The notes beneath the pieces were generated by a model, which saw only the letters and a list, made by a program, of their open reading frames with translations, had not been told where the DNA came from and searched no databases. A DNA stretch of 6,006 bases, taken from the NCBI GenBank assembly GCA_003453215.1, contig DMMB01000008.1, forward strand, positions 1 through 6,006. The letters are read 5' to 3'. Each line of letters opens with the position of its first letter. The first letter of the stretch is position 1. Source of the stretch: Oscillospiraceae bacterium. Its GTDB lineage: Bacteria > Bacillota > Clostridia > Oscillospirales > Ruminococcaceae. Position numbers and translations under genes: made by a program. Positions 1-5,175 of the stretch are shown in pieces.

Positions 1-164
1 TGGTGGTGGTGACCCACGAGATGAGCTTTGCCCGTGGGGCGGCAGACCGCATCCTGTATGTGAATGGCGGGCTGATAGCGGAAGAGGGCACCCCGGAGGA
101 GATTTTTGGCGCGCCCAAGACCGCCGAACTGCGGGCTTTCCTGGGCAGCGGATTTGAGGACTGA
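1..164 (+). CDS. ABC transporter ATP-binding protein, C-terminal fragment (polar amino acid type)
   Basis: The gene enters from the left edge, and only its last 53 residues are visible, in frame from base 3 to a TGA at 162-164. They begin VVVTHEMSFA, the H-loop (switch) region of an ABC ATPase; the histidine of THE contacts the ATP gamma-phosphate. The sequence continues with ADRILYVNGG and AEEGTPEEIF, followed by FLG near the end. This order (THEM-FA, ADR, GG, EEG-P-E-F, FL) is characteristic of the GlnQ/HisP-type ATPases that energise polar amino acid uptake at the inner face of the membrane. The Walker A, Q-loop, signature and Walker B motifs lie outside the window. Partner permease and binding-protein genes would be expected upstream. 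No terminator hairpin with a T-run is visible after the stop. The fold is nearly certain; the amino-acid specificity is inferred from family resemblance. Confidence 0.93.
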   Translation, partial: VVVTHEMSFARGAADRILYVNGGLIAEEGTPEEIFGAPKTAELRAFLGSGFED

Positions 165-204
165 GAGAATAAATCTTTGATGAAACCGTCCCTGTCGAAG
201 AAGG

Positions 205-233
205 TTGCAAATTGCCCTATGGCGTGTTATAAT
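205..233 (+). promoter_or_regulatory. Sigma-A promoter with extended -10, driving the EamA transporter
   Basis: The -35 box TTGCAA (205-210) and a perfect -10 box TATAAT (228-233) are separated by exactly 17 bases. A TGn extension (TGT, 225-227) sits directly before the -10. Transcription would start near 240, giving a leader of about 73 bases before the ATG at 313. The promoter makes the transporter independent of the ABC genes to its left. Confidence 0.85.
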
Positions 234-249
234 AGCAAAATCAAGCGAA

Positions 250-274
250 GCTCCTGCCGAAAAGCGGTGGGAGC
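250..274 (+). other. Leader hairpin upstream of the EamA transporter
   Basis: Bases 250-259 pair with 265-274 to give a ten-base-pair stem, including two G-U pairs (255/269 and 256/268), around an AAAAG loop (260-264). It lies in the transcript made from the promoter at 205-233. A short competing stem (GCGG 264-267 with CCGC 274-277) could form instead. There is no T-run directly after either stem, so this is not a standard terminator. A regulatory or RNA-stability role is possible but not shown. Confidence 0.5.
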
Positions 275-312
275 CGCCGCATTTTAGAACCCAAGTAAAA
301 GGAAGGAATTCC

Positions 313-1233
313 ATGAACAAGAAGATCAGACAAAACCTGTTTCCCGTCCTGACGGCGCTTATTTGGGGCACGGCATTTGTGGCACAAAGCGTCAGTGCCG
401 AGCATGTGCCGCCCCTGACCTTCGGCGCTATTCGGTGCAGCATGGCGTTTGCAGCGCTGGCACTGGGACTTACCATTGTACGCATGGTACAAAAAAAGAG
501 AAACCCGGAACGGGTGGAGCCGTTGGCGAAATCCCCGAAGGATCTGCTGCTGGGCGGACTTTGCTGCGGCGTCGTGATGGCAACGGCCAATTTTCTTCAG
601 CAAACCGGACTTTCGCAGGGCACCAGCGTAGGCAAAGCGGGCTTTATTACGGCGCTGTACATTGTGCTGGTGCCCATTTTGGGGCTGTTCCTGCACAAGA
701 AAGTGACGGTTGCTGTGTGGATTTCGGTGGCACTGGCCGCAGTGGGGCTCTACTTCCTGTGCATGAATGAGGCGCTGACGATTGAAAAAAGCGACCTGAT
801 GGTGATGCTGTGCTCGCTGGCTTTTGCGGTACATATTCTGGTCATCGATCATTTTACCCAAAAGGTGAACGGCGTGGCGCTTTCTACCGCGCAGTTTGCG
901 GTGGCGGCAGTGGTTTCCGGCATTGCGGCGGCCCTGACCGAAACCCCGACCCTGGCGGGAATCAAGGAGTGCATCTGGCCGCTGCTGTACGTGGGCGTAA
1001 TGAGCGGCGGCGTGGGCTATACGCTGCAGATTTTGGCGCAGAAGGATGCGAACCCCACGGTGGTTTCGCTGCTGCTCAGCCTGGAATCGGTTTTCTCGGT
1101 GATAGCCGGGGCGGTGATCCTGCACGATAGGCTGACCGGCCGGGAACTGCTGGGCTGCGGACTGATGATGCTGGCGGTGATACTGGCGCAGCTGCCGGCA
1201 CGCAGCAAGGTTGCGGAACAGGCAAATAACTGA
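313..1233 (+). CDS. EamA/DMT-family transporter (10 membrane helices)
   Basis: This 306-residue integral membrane protein belongs to the drug/metabolite transporter superfamily, whose members mostly export amino acids, nucleobases or other small metabolites; the substrate here cannot be read from sequence. Ten hydrophobic segments are visible at roughly residues 10-26, 34-56, 77-97, 105-127, 132-150, 160-178, 186-208, 218-236, 242-270 and 278-294. They form two tandem EamA repeats (about 10-150 and 161-293). Typical family elements are ALIWGTAF near residue 15, the QQTGL...GKAGFITALY stretch at 96-116, and SLESVFSVIAGAVIL at 256-270 ending the second repeat. The length is normal for the family. 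The ATG at 313 is chosen because AAGGAAGG ends six bases before it. An in-frame TTG at 205 is the -35 box of the promoter and cannot be the start. The gene is monocistronic, with its own promoter and a terminator at 1241-1281. Confidence 0.93.
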   Translation: MNKKIRQNLFPVLTALIWGTAFVAQSVSAEHVPPLTFGAIRCSMAFAALALGLTIVRMVQKKRNPERVEPLAKSPKDLLLGGLCCGVVMATANFLQQTGLSQGTSVGKAGFITALYIVLVPILGLFLHKKVTVAVWISVALAAVGLYFLCMNEALTIEKSDLMVMLCSLAFAVHILVIDHFTQKVNGVALSTAQFAVAAVVSGIAAALTETPTLAGIKECIWPLLYVGVMSGGVGYTLQILAQKDANPTVVSLLLSLESVFSVIAGAVILHDRLTGRELLGCGLMMLAVILAQLPARSKVAEQANN

Positions 1234-1239
1234 TATAAT
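1211..1239 (+). promoter_or_regulatory. Sigma-A promoter inside the end of the EamA gene, driving the membrane-protein cluster
   Basis: The -35 box TTGCGG (1211-1216), a 17-base spacer and a perfect TATAAT (1234-1239) are visible. The TGn extension (TGA, 1231-1233) is the stop codon of the transporter gene itself. The expected start is near 1246, about 60 bases before the ATG at 1307. The start falls inside the left arm of the terminator hairpin, so these transcripts would lack most of that arm. Confidence 0.75.
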
Positions 1240-1240
1240 G

Positions 1241-1281
1241 AGGACAGGGCGCAGAAAAGCAGTTCTGTCCTTTTTATTTTT
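1241..1281 (+). terminator. Rho-independent terminator of the EamA gene
   Basis: AGGACAG (1241-1247) pairs with CTGTCCT (1265-1271), extendable by one G-U pair, around a 16-17-base loop. The stem runs directly into TTTTTATTTTT (1271-1281). The loop is long for a terminator, so efficiency may be moderate. It starts two bases after the -10 of the next promoter. Confidence 0.7.
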
Positions 1282-1306
1282 CCGCCGTTAAGGAGGGCTT
1301 TTTGCA

Positions 1307-1867
1307 ATGACCAAGATTTTTGCAGGGTTTTTATTTGTATTCCTGAACTTGAATATTACGGTGAACAATGCCAACGTGATTAACCTGCTGCCGGATTTTG
1401 TGGGGTTCATCTTGCTGTATATGGGTACCCGGGATCTGCTGGAGGAAAGTCCCCGTTATGTTACGGCCGGGCCCTGGCTGCTGGGTTTGATGGCCTACGG
1501 CATTGCCAACTGGGTGCTGAACCTGCTGGGAATAGATGGCGGCTGGGTGACCTCGCTGCTGGTGCTGGTGGCAGCGGTGGCAACCTACTATGCGACCTGG
1601 CTGGTGATTAAGGGCTTTGAGGATATTGAACGGAATAACTCGGTGGAAATAGGCGCCGCGGGCAGTATGCGCAGTTGGAAAATCTGTGCCATCCTGAACA
1701 TTGTGGCGGTGGCACTCTCCTGGGTGCCGGTGCTGAGCGTATTGCTGCTTTTGGGCATGGTGGTGGTGACCATTATGCTGCTGGTAAGCCTGAATAAGAC
1801 CCGCAAACTGTACGATGCCTACCGGATGCTGCGTCCGCAGAGCAACAACAGCGGGCCGGAATTTTAA
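1307..1867 (+). CDS. Conserved Firmicutes membrane protein of unknown function (6 helices)
   Basis: This 186-residue protein has about six hydrophobic segments at residues 3-19, 25-43, 52-74, 79-102, 125-144 and 145-162, and a polar C-terminal tail. The opening (KIFAGFLFVFLNLNI, then INLLPDFVGFILLYMGTRDL at 25-44) matches my memory of a family of uncharacterised integral membrane proteins common in Bacilli and Clostridia. Those start with a similar helix followed by an LPDFVG or LPDFIG motif. I know of no assigned function and do not give one. AGGAGG at 1291-1296 lies ten bases before the ATG, which supports this start. The gene is first in a probable three-gene run of small membrane proteins, and its TAA at 1865-1867 shares one base with an in-frame upstream ATG of the next gene. 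Confidence 0.87.
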   Translation: MTKIFAGFLFVFLNLNITVNNANVINLLPDFVGFILLYMGTRDLLEESPRYVTAGPWLLGLMAYGIANWVLNLLGIDGGWVTSLLVLVAAVATYYATWLVIKGFEDIERNNSVEIGAAGSMRSWKICAILNIVAVALSWVPVLSVLLLLGMVVVTIMLLVSLNKTRKLYDAYRMLRPQSNNSGPEF

Positions 1868-1884
1868 TGAAGGGGGGAAGAAAA

Positions 1885-2037
1885 GTGAAGGAATATCAGA
1901 ACCTGATTGGAAAAATTATTATTGCGGCCGCGATTATTGCAGCGGCGTTTATCCTGGCCAATGCGATTGAGAGCGCCGAAGCCAGTGCCGGCAGCCAGAT
2001 TGCCGGGGCGCTGCACGCCATGGCGAGCCAGATGTAA
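1885..2037 (+). CDS. Small single-helix membrane protein, 50 aa, GTG start
   Basis: An open frame begins with GTG at 1885, preceded by AGGGGGG (1871-1877) at seven bases, and stops at TAA 2035-2037. The product is 50 residues: a short KEYQNLIGK lead, one hydrophobic helix (about residues 8-27, mostly Ile and Ala), then an Ala/Ser-rich tail with two glutamates. The helix contains a near repeat (IIIAA / AIIIAA) encoded by ATTATTGC at 1918-1925 and again at 1933-1940. An in-frame ATG at 1867 overlaps the previous stop (TAATG) and would add six residues. It would place the strong ribosome site inside the gene and has no good site of its own, so GTG is preferred, although translational coupling is possible. 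The frame sits between two well-supported genes in the same direction with short gaps (17 and 15 bases). I do not recognise the family and assign no function. Confidence 0.7.
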   Translation: MKEYQNLIGKIIIAAAIIAAAFILANAIESAEASAGSQIAGALHAMASQM

Positions 2038-2052
2038 GAAAGAAGGTTCTGT

Positions 2053-2364
2053 ATGGCCGTATTTTGGGTTATCATAGGTATGGCAGCGATATTTGCCCTG
2101 CTGGGGGTGGCCTTTTTCCGTACCAAAGATCCCCAAAGGGCGGTGCTGTACCTGACGGGGGACTACACCGGGCTGGATGCCGCCAAGGTGTGCCATACCG
2201 CCGGCCGTAGAATGTTGTGGTGGGCGGCGGCTCTGGTGCTTTGCGCTGCGGTGGCTCTTTGGAACAGAAAATGGGGCCTTTGTTTAGCAGTGGGGGTGCC
2301 ACTGGTATGTGTGGCCTACCATGCGCTGGATATGGTACAGAACCGGGACCGCTACCGCAAATAA
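2053..2364 (+). CDS. Small three-helix membrane protein of unknown function
   Basis: This 103-residue protein has hydrophobic segments at about residues 3-21, 52-70 and 74-92. A polar stretch (22-51) containing RTKDPQRAVLYLTGDYTGLD lies between the first two, and a basic tail (NRDRYRK) ends the protein. AGAAGG at 2041-2046 lies six bases before the ATG. It is the last of three consecutive membrane-protein genes, and the bidirectional terminator begins within ten bases of its stop. The layout (one helix, a cytoplasmic or external linker, a two-helix hairpin) resembles small Firmicutes proteins such as the DUF3784 group, but the linker lacks the motif I would expect for that group. The match is therefore only a suggestion. 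Confidence 0.8.
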   Translation: MAVFWVIIGMAAIFALLGVAFFRTKDPQRAVLYLTGDYTGLDAAKVCHTAGRRMLWWAAALVLCAAVALWNRKWGLCLAVGVPLVCVAYHALDMVQNRDRYRK

Positions 2365-2371
2365 AGAAAAA

Positions 2372-2400
2372 GACCGTCCGGCAGAACCGGGCGGTCATTT
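2372..2400. terminator. Bidirectional rho-independent terminator between converging genes
   Basis: A ten-base-pair stem (2372-2381 with 2387-2396, one T-G pair) closes a CAGAA loop. On the plus strand it is followed by ATTTTAT (2397-2403), serving the membrane-protein cluster. On the minus strand it runs into TTTTTCTTTATTT (2371-2359), a stronger T-run serving the lipid kinase gene. Confidence 0.88.
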
Positions 2401-2414
2401 TATGGGGGAAAGAT

Positions 2415-3329
2415 TTATTGGGGAACTTTGGGCAGGATGAGCGGCAGCGTAAGCGGAACGATGGCCGCCTCCACATGGGTGCTTTCGCTCATTTCGCCAT
2501 CGGCGTTCAGGTTGGTGGGCTGCTCAAAATCGATGGTAAGGCTGCGGCAGCGGGTGTAGATAATGCAATCCTGCAGCGAGGGATCATCCACGTGAAGGCC
2601 CTTTTGGTATTTGCCGATCACTTTAAGGATGCGCAGACGGTTGATTTTACGTACAATGCAGAGATCCATCAGGCCGTCTTCCACATTGAATTTGGGAGCG
2701 CCGTTCCAGCCGCCGCCGTAAAAGCCGCCATTGGACATCACCAGAATGAGGATATTTTCATCCAATACCCGGCCGTCATCCAGTACAATATGCGCCTGCT
2801 TGCCCATGGGGCTGAAAAAGGTGGCAATGAGCGCTAAAATATAAGCGCCGCTGCCGGTAACCAGGGGCAGCCGCTTGTAGCGGGCCATTTTTTTGCAAAC
2901 GTCGGAATCCAGCCCCGCGCTGCAGATATTGGCAGACCACTGGTTATTGAAATGAATGAGATCAATGGGGCGTTCTTCGGCGGCGATTTGCGCTTCCAGA
3001 TTGGAAAAATCACAATCCGGAAAGCTGCGCACAAAGTCATTGCCGCTGCCGCAGGGAACGACGCCCATGGCCGCATTGGCACAGCCGACCAGCCCCTGCA
3101 GCACCTCGTTCATGGTGCCATCGCCGCCGCAGCTGTAAAAACGCAGGTGCTCCCCTCCCGAAGCGGCACAGCGCTCCCGCACAAAGCGGGTAGCATCGCC
3201 AGCACCGGTGGTCAGGTAGATTTCCAGTTCTTCTTCCCGCCCGGCAAAAAGAGTGTGCAGGCGGGGGAGCAGGGTTTCGGATCCATTGGTTTTTCCGGCC
3301 GCGGGGTTGATAACGAAAACGTGTTTCAT
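2415..3329 (-). CDS. Diacylglycerol/lipid kinase family protein (DagK/YegS/LCB5 fold)
   Basis: This 304-residue soluble or membrane-associated kinase is expected to phosphorylate a lipid alcohol, most often diacylglycerol to phosphatidic acid, returning it to phospholipid synthesis. Visible motifs in order are NPAAGK (8-13), nucleotide-binding GGDGTMNEV (68-76), GSGNDF (94-99), the SAGLDSDV segment (137-144), YGGG (204-207), EDGLMD (217-222) and NADGE (275-279). The second domain is the usual beta-rich substrate domain. The length matches B. subtilis DgkB and E. coli YegS. Exact lipid specificity is inferred, as members also act on phosphatidylglycerol or other lipids. AAAGGAG lies ten bases before the ATG at 3329. 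It sits 45 bases downstream of the GNAT gene on the same strand, with no terminator or clear promoter between, so the two are probably cotranscribed. Confidence 0.93.
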   Translation of the reverse strand: MKHVFVINPAAGKTNGSETLLPRLHTLFAGREEELEIYLTTGAGDATRFVRERCAASGGEHLRFYSCGGDGTMNEVLQGLVGCANAAMGVVPCGSGNDFVRSFPDCDFSNLEAQIAAEERPIDLIHFNNQWSANICSAGLDSDVCKKMARYKRLPLVTGSGAYILALIATFFSPMGKQAHIVLDDGRVLDENILILVMSNGGFYGGGWNGAPKFNVEDGLMDLCIVRKINRLRILKVIGKYQKGLHVDDPSLQDCIIYTRCRSLTIDFEQPTNLNADGEMSESTHVEAAIVPLTLPLILPKVPQ

Positions 3330-3374
3330 AACGGCAGAGCTCCTTTACGAATGATCGAAATCAGTTTGGATAAA

Positions 3375-3824
3375 TCAGGAGGGCAGTTTCCACACCATGA
3401 CGGTATGGGGCTGCGGCTGGAAGCCGAGCGACCGGAACAGCTGCAGCGCAATGGCATTTTCCGGCGGACATTCCAACTTTAGAACACCGGTTTGATGGCT
3501 GTAGTAGCGGCCAAGGGCTTCCAGAATGGCGCGGCCGATGTGCTGATTGCGTGCTTCCGGGATGAGGTACAGCTCTTCCAGAAGGATAATGGGGGAGCCG
3601 TACCGGCTGGAAAAGCTGTGTGCCAACAGCAGATACCCCAGCGTTTGGTCGCTTTCCACAATTCGGCGGCCTTCGATATTCTGATTACCGGCCAGACACG
3701 CCCGAAAGGTGGATATAAAGATATTTTTATCCAGGGGGGTCTCCACATGGGGAGAACGGTGCAGCTCGCTGCTCATTTCGACAAAGGGAATCAGATCCTT
3801 GCTGGTAAAGGGGATAAGTTCCAT
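3375..3824 (-). CDS. GNAT-family N-acetyltransferase
   Basis: This 149-residue acetyltransferase would transfer acetyl from acetyl-CoA to an amine of unknown identity. The core GNAT elements are visible: motif A covers LLEELYLIPEARNQHIGRAILEAL at 81-104, in which QHIGRA (94-99) is the pyrophosphate-binding Q/R-x-x-G-x-A loop. Motif B is NAIALQLFRSLGF at 123-135, where the asparagine and the YxxxGF-like end are typical. The length is normal for a single-domain GNAT. The ATG at 3824 is chosen because AAGGAG lies ten bases upstream. The frame stays open upstream to 3941, but that stretch is AT-rich and contains the promoter and a leader hairpin. The gene leads a two-gene minus-strand unit with the lipid kinase; no metabolic link between the two is evident. 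Confidence 0.9.
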   Translation of the reverse strand: MELIPFTSKDLIPFVEMSSELHRSPHVETPLDKNIFISTFRACLAGNQNIEGRRIVESDQTLGYLLLAHSFSSRYGSPIILLEELYLIPEARNQHIGRAILEALGRYYSHQTGVLKLECPPENAIALQLFRSLGFQPQPHTVMVWKLPS

Positions 3825-3846
3825 GGGGAAAATGCTCCTTTTTGAC

Positions 3847-3884
3847 AAAATGGAAGATAAAAAATAAAAAAAATCATCCATTTT
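3847..3884 (-). repeat. Inverted repeat / hairpin in the GNAT leader
   Basis: AAAATGGA-A-GAT (3847-3858) is the reverse complement of ATC-A-TCCATTTT (3873-3884) except for one A/A mismatch (3855/3876). The 14-base loop is almost all A on the plus strand and U in the minus transcript. It lies between the putative start near 3891 and the ribosome site at 3840-3835. It could be an operator for a dimeric protein or an RNA hairpin with a U-rich loop; neither is established. Confidence 0.6.
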
Positions 3885-3897
3885 CATCTTTTTTATC

Positions 3898-3925
3898 ATT
3901 GTAGCATACAAAATGAGAAATGCAA
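3898..3925 (-). promoter_or_regulatory. Promoter of the GNAT-lipid kinase unit
   Basis: Reading the minus strand, TTGCAT (3925-3920) is followed by a 16-base spacer and TACAAT (3903-3898), with a TGn extension (TGC, 3906-3904). Expected start is near 3891, about 67 bases before the ATG at 3824. It faces away from the phosphoribosyltransferase promoter about 80 bases to the right. Confidence 0.65.
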
Positions 3926-3941
3926 ATACATGAAAACACAT

Positions 3942-3956
3942 ATAAGCAATACTTAT
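3942..3956. repeat. Short inverted repeat between divergent promoters
   Basis: ATAAG (3942-3946) and CTTAT (3952-3956) form a five-base inverted repeat around CAATA in the AT-rich region between the GNAT and phosphoribosyltransferase promoters. It is short and could be chance in such AT-rich sequence. Confidence 0.25.
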
Positions 3957-3997
3957 GATTATTTCTTAAAAATTCTATATCCAAGATGGCAAAAGTA

Positions 3998-4006
3998 TGC
4001 TATAAT
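3998..4006 (+). promoter_or_regulatory. Extended -10 promoter of the phosphoribosyltransferase gene
   Basis: TGC-TATAAT spans 3998-4006, a perfect -10 box with a TGn extension. The position 17 bases upstream (3978-3983, TATCCA) matches the -35 consensus at only three bases, so activity would rest on the extended -10. Expected start is near 4013, leaving a 45-base leader. Confidence 0.65.
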
Positions 4007-4057
4007 AATCAAGTTGAGTGGCATTTTGCCCAATTTTTTCGGAAAAGGAGGATTCCC

Positions 4058-4615
4058 ATGCAGGAATTCTATGACATTACCGTAGCAGGTGTTAAACGCA
4101 GCCTGCCGGTTGTACCCATCAACGAAAATATGTCCATTGCCGGTTTTGTTATCTTTGGCGATACCGATGTAGTGGAACCCTGTGCCCGCGCGCTGGCAGA
4201 AAAGCTGCCCCCCGAAACCGAGGTGCTGGTAACGGCCGAGGCCAAGAGCATTCCGCTGATCTATGAGATGGCAAAAGTGATGAAGATGCCCCGCTATGTC
4301 ATTGCCCGTAAATCGGTCAAGGGCTATATGCGCAATCCCATCATTACCACCGTTAATTCCATCACCAATATGGGCAAGGAACAGATTTTGGTGGTAGATG
4401 AGCACGACGCGGAGTTCATTAAGGGCAAAAAAGTGGCCATTATTGATGACGTGATTTCCACCGGCAGCAGCATCGAAGCCATCGAAAAGCTGGTAAAGGA
4501 ATCCGGCGGCGAGGTAATTGCCCGCGCGGCAGTGCTGGCCGAAGGTGATGCGGCCAACCGCACCGATATTATCTATCTGGAAAAAATTCCGCTGTTCTTC
4601 CACGATAAAAAGTAA
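4058..4615 (+). CDS. Purine-type phosphoribosyltransferase (adenine phosphoribosyltransferase-like)
   Basis: This 185-residue type I phosphoribosyltransferase would join a base to PRPP, salvaging purines in the cytoplasm. The PRPP-binding signature VAIIDDVISTGSS is at 126-138, with the adjacent acidic pair and the TGSS loop intact. EAKSIPL (61-67) corresponds to the EAKGIPL/EARGF segment of adenine and xanthine phosphoribosyltransferases, and the flexible-loop region is around 85-110. The length fits APT (about 170-180) or XPT (about 190). Adenine versus xanthine or guanine preference cannot be settled by eye; the N-terminal 20 residues do not look like standard short APT. AAGGAGG lies about six bases before the ATG at 4058, whereas an upstream in-frame start at 3986 precedes the promoter -10 and is rejected. 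The gene is monocistronic: its own promoter, then a strong terminator 14 bases after the stop. No purine riboswitch is visible in the short leader. Confidence 0.88.
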   Translation: MQEFYDITVAGVKRSLPVVPINENMSIAGFVIFGDTDVVEPCARALAEKLPPETEVLVTAEAKSIPLIYEMAKVMKMPRYVIARKSVKGYMRNPIITTVNSITNMGKEQILVVDEHDAEFIKGKKVAIIDDVISTGSSIEAIEKLVKESGGEVIARAAVLAEGDAANRTDIIYLEKIPLFFHDKK

Positions 4616-4628
4616 TCCATATAAAATT

Positions 4629-4662
4629 GCCCCTGTGCCGAAACCGGTACGGGGGCTTTTTT
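4629..4662. terminator. Strong bidirectional rho-independent terminator
   Basis: A twelve-base-pair stem (4629-4640 with 4645-4656; G-U type pairs at 4634/4651 and 4637/4648) closes an AAAC loop and is followed by six T (4657-4662) on the plus strand. On the minus strand the stem is followed by AATTTTAT (4628-4621), a weaker T-run that could end the deacylase transcript. Confidence 0.92.
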
Positions 4663-4669
4663 ATACGGG

Positions 4670-5158
4670 TTAGAAGGAGATAAATTCCACCGCAGCGCCC
4701 TGCTGCCGCAGCAGCTCGGCCAGGGCATCGGCCGGCAGCCATACGGTGGCGGTATTATCATTGGGGTGGACGCCGATGAGCTGACCGCGGTAGTCTTCAT
4801 CCAGCAGAATGTCGACCCGGTGCTCCGCATCATTCAGCGCGCCGAAGGGGGTAACGGAACCCGGCGTCAGATGGAGCAGCGCTTTTAGCTCTTCGGCCCC
4901 GGCAAAGGAAAGCGCCCCATGCCCCAGCCGGGCTTTCAGCGCTTTCAGATCGGCCCGTTTTTCGCCATACAGCACCAACAGCCAGTAAAAACGTTTTTTC
5001 TGATCGCGAACCAGCAGGTTTTTGGCAATGGCTTCGCCGTGTTCCAGCCCCTGGGCATACAGTTCCTCCATATTGAATACAGCAGGGTGCTCCGCCAGCG
5101 TATATTCGATTTTATTATCCTCCAGCAGTCGCAGAACGGCGTGTGCCATGTCATTCAT
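4670..5158 (-). CDS. Prolyl-tRNA editing deacylase, ProXp/PrdX (YbaK-domain) family
   Basis: This 162-residue free-standing editing protein resembles those that hydrolyse mischarged tRNAs, typically Ala-tRNA(Pro), in the cytoplasm. It consists of a single YbaK/aminoacyl-tRNA deacylase domain. Visible family features are KNLLVRD around 46-52 with the lysine at the catalytic position (Lys46), the YWLLVLYGEKRADLKAL strand-helix unit (58-74), and TPGSVTPFGALND (98-110), which contains the conserved GxxxP loop. VDILLDEDY (115-123) and GVHPNDNTATV (129-139) follow. The length matches ProXp-ala/PrdX (about 160-170). Exact specificity among ProX, YbaK and ProXp subfamilies is inferred from the GxxxPFG-LND segment. 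The ATG at 5158 has AAGGAG nine bases upstream. Extending to 5293 would run more than 100 bases into the regulator gene and is rejected. The gap to the upstream regulator is only 17 bases, and its ribosome site lies in that gap, so the two form an operon. Confidence 0.92.
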   Translation of the reverse strand: MNDMAHAVLRLLEDNKIEYTLAEHPAVFNMEELYAQGLEHGEAIAKNLLVRDQKKRFYWLLVLYGEKRADLKALKARLGHGALSFAGAEELKALLHLTPGSVTPFGALNDAEHRVDILLDEDYRGQLIGVHPNDNTATVWLPADALAELLRQQGAAVEFISF

Positions 5159-5175
5159 CGTGATTTGCTCCTTTT

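Noticed and set aside
165..204. Terminator after the ABC ATPase gene (CTTTGA / TCGAAG pairing)
   Set aside because: Six weak pairs with a long loop and no T-run afterwards.
205..312. N-terminal extension of the EamA protein from TTG at 205
   Set aside because: The TTG is the -35 box of the promoter and lies upstream of the transcription start; the added residues are not membrane-like.
241..1125. 294-residue open frame on the minus strand opposite the EamA gene
   Set aside because: It lies wholly antisense to a well-supported transporter. The translation is rich in His, Arg and Gln with no domain, and no ribosome site precedes it. It is a shadow of GC-biased codon use.
2217..2837. 206-residue plus-strand frame across the terminator
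   Set aside because: It runs through the end of the membrane protein, the bidirectional terminator and the antisense of the lipid kinase. It has no ribosome site or family features.
2952..3482. 176-residue plus-strand frame
   Set aside because: It is antisense to the lipid kinase and GNAT genes, whose motifs are intact.
3825..3941. Longer GNAT start on the minus strand
   Set aside because: The added 39 codons include the promoter -10 and the leader hairpin, and the good ribosome site is for the ATG at 3824.
4020..4037. Attenuator in the phosphoribosyltransferase leader (GGCA-TTT-TGCC then a T-run)
   Set aside because: The stem is only four pairs with a three-base loop, too weak to terminate. 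No anti-terminator partner is visible, and the leader is too short for a purine riboswitch.
3959..4603. 214-residue minus-strand frame opposite the phosphoribosyltransferase
   Set aside because: Low-complexity His/Gly/Asn-rich antisense product with no domain; the plus strand has the intact PRPP motif.
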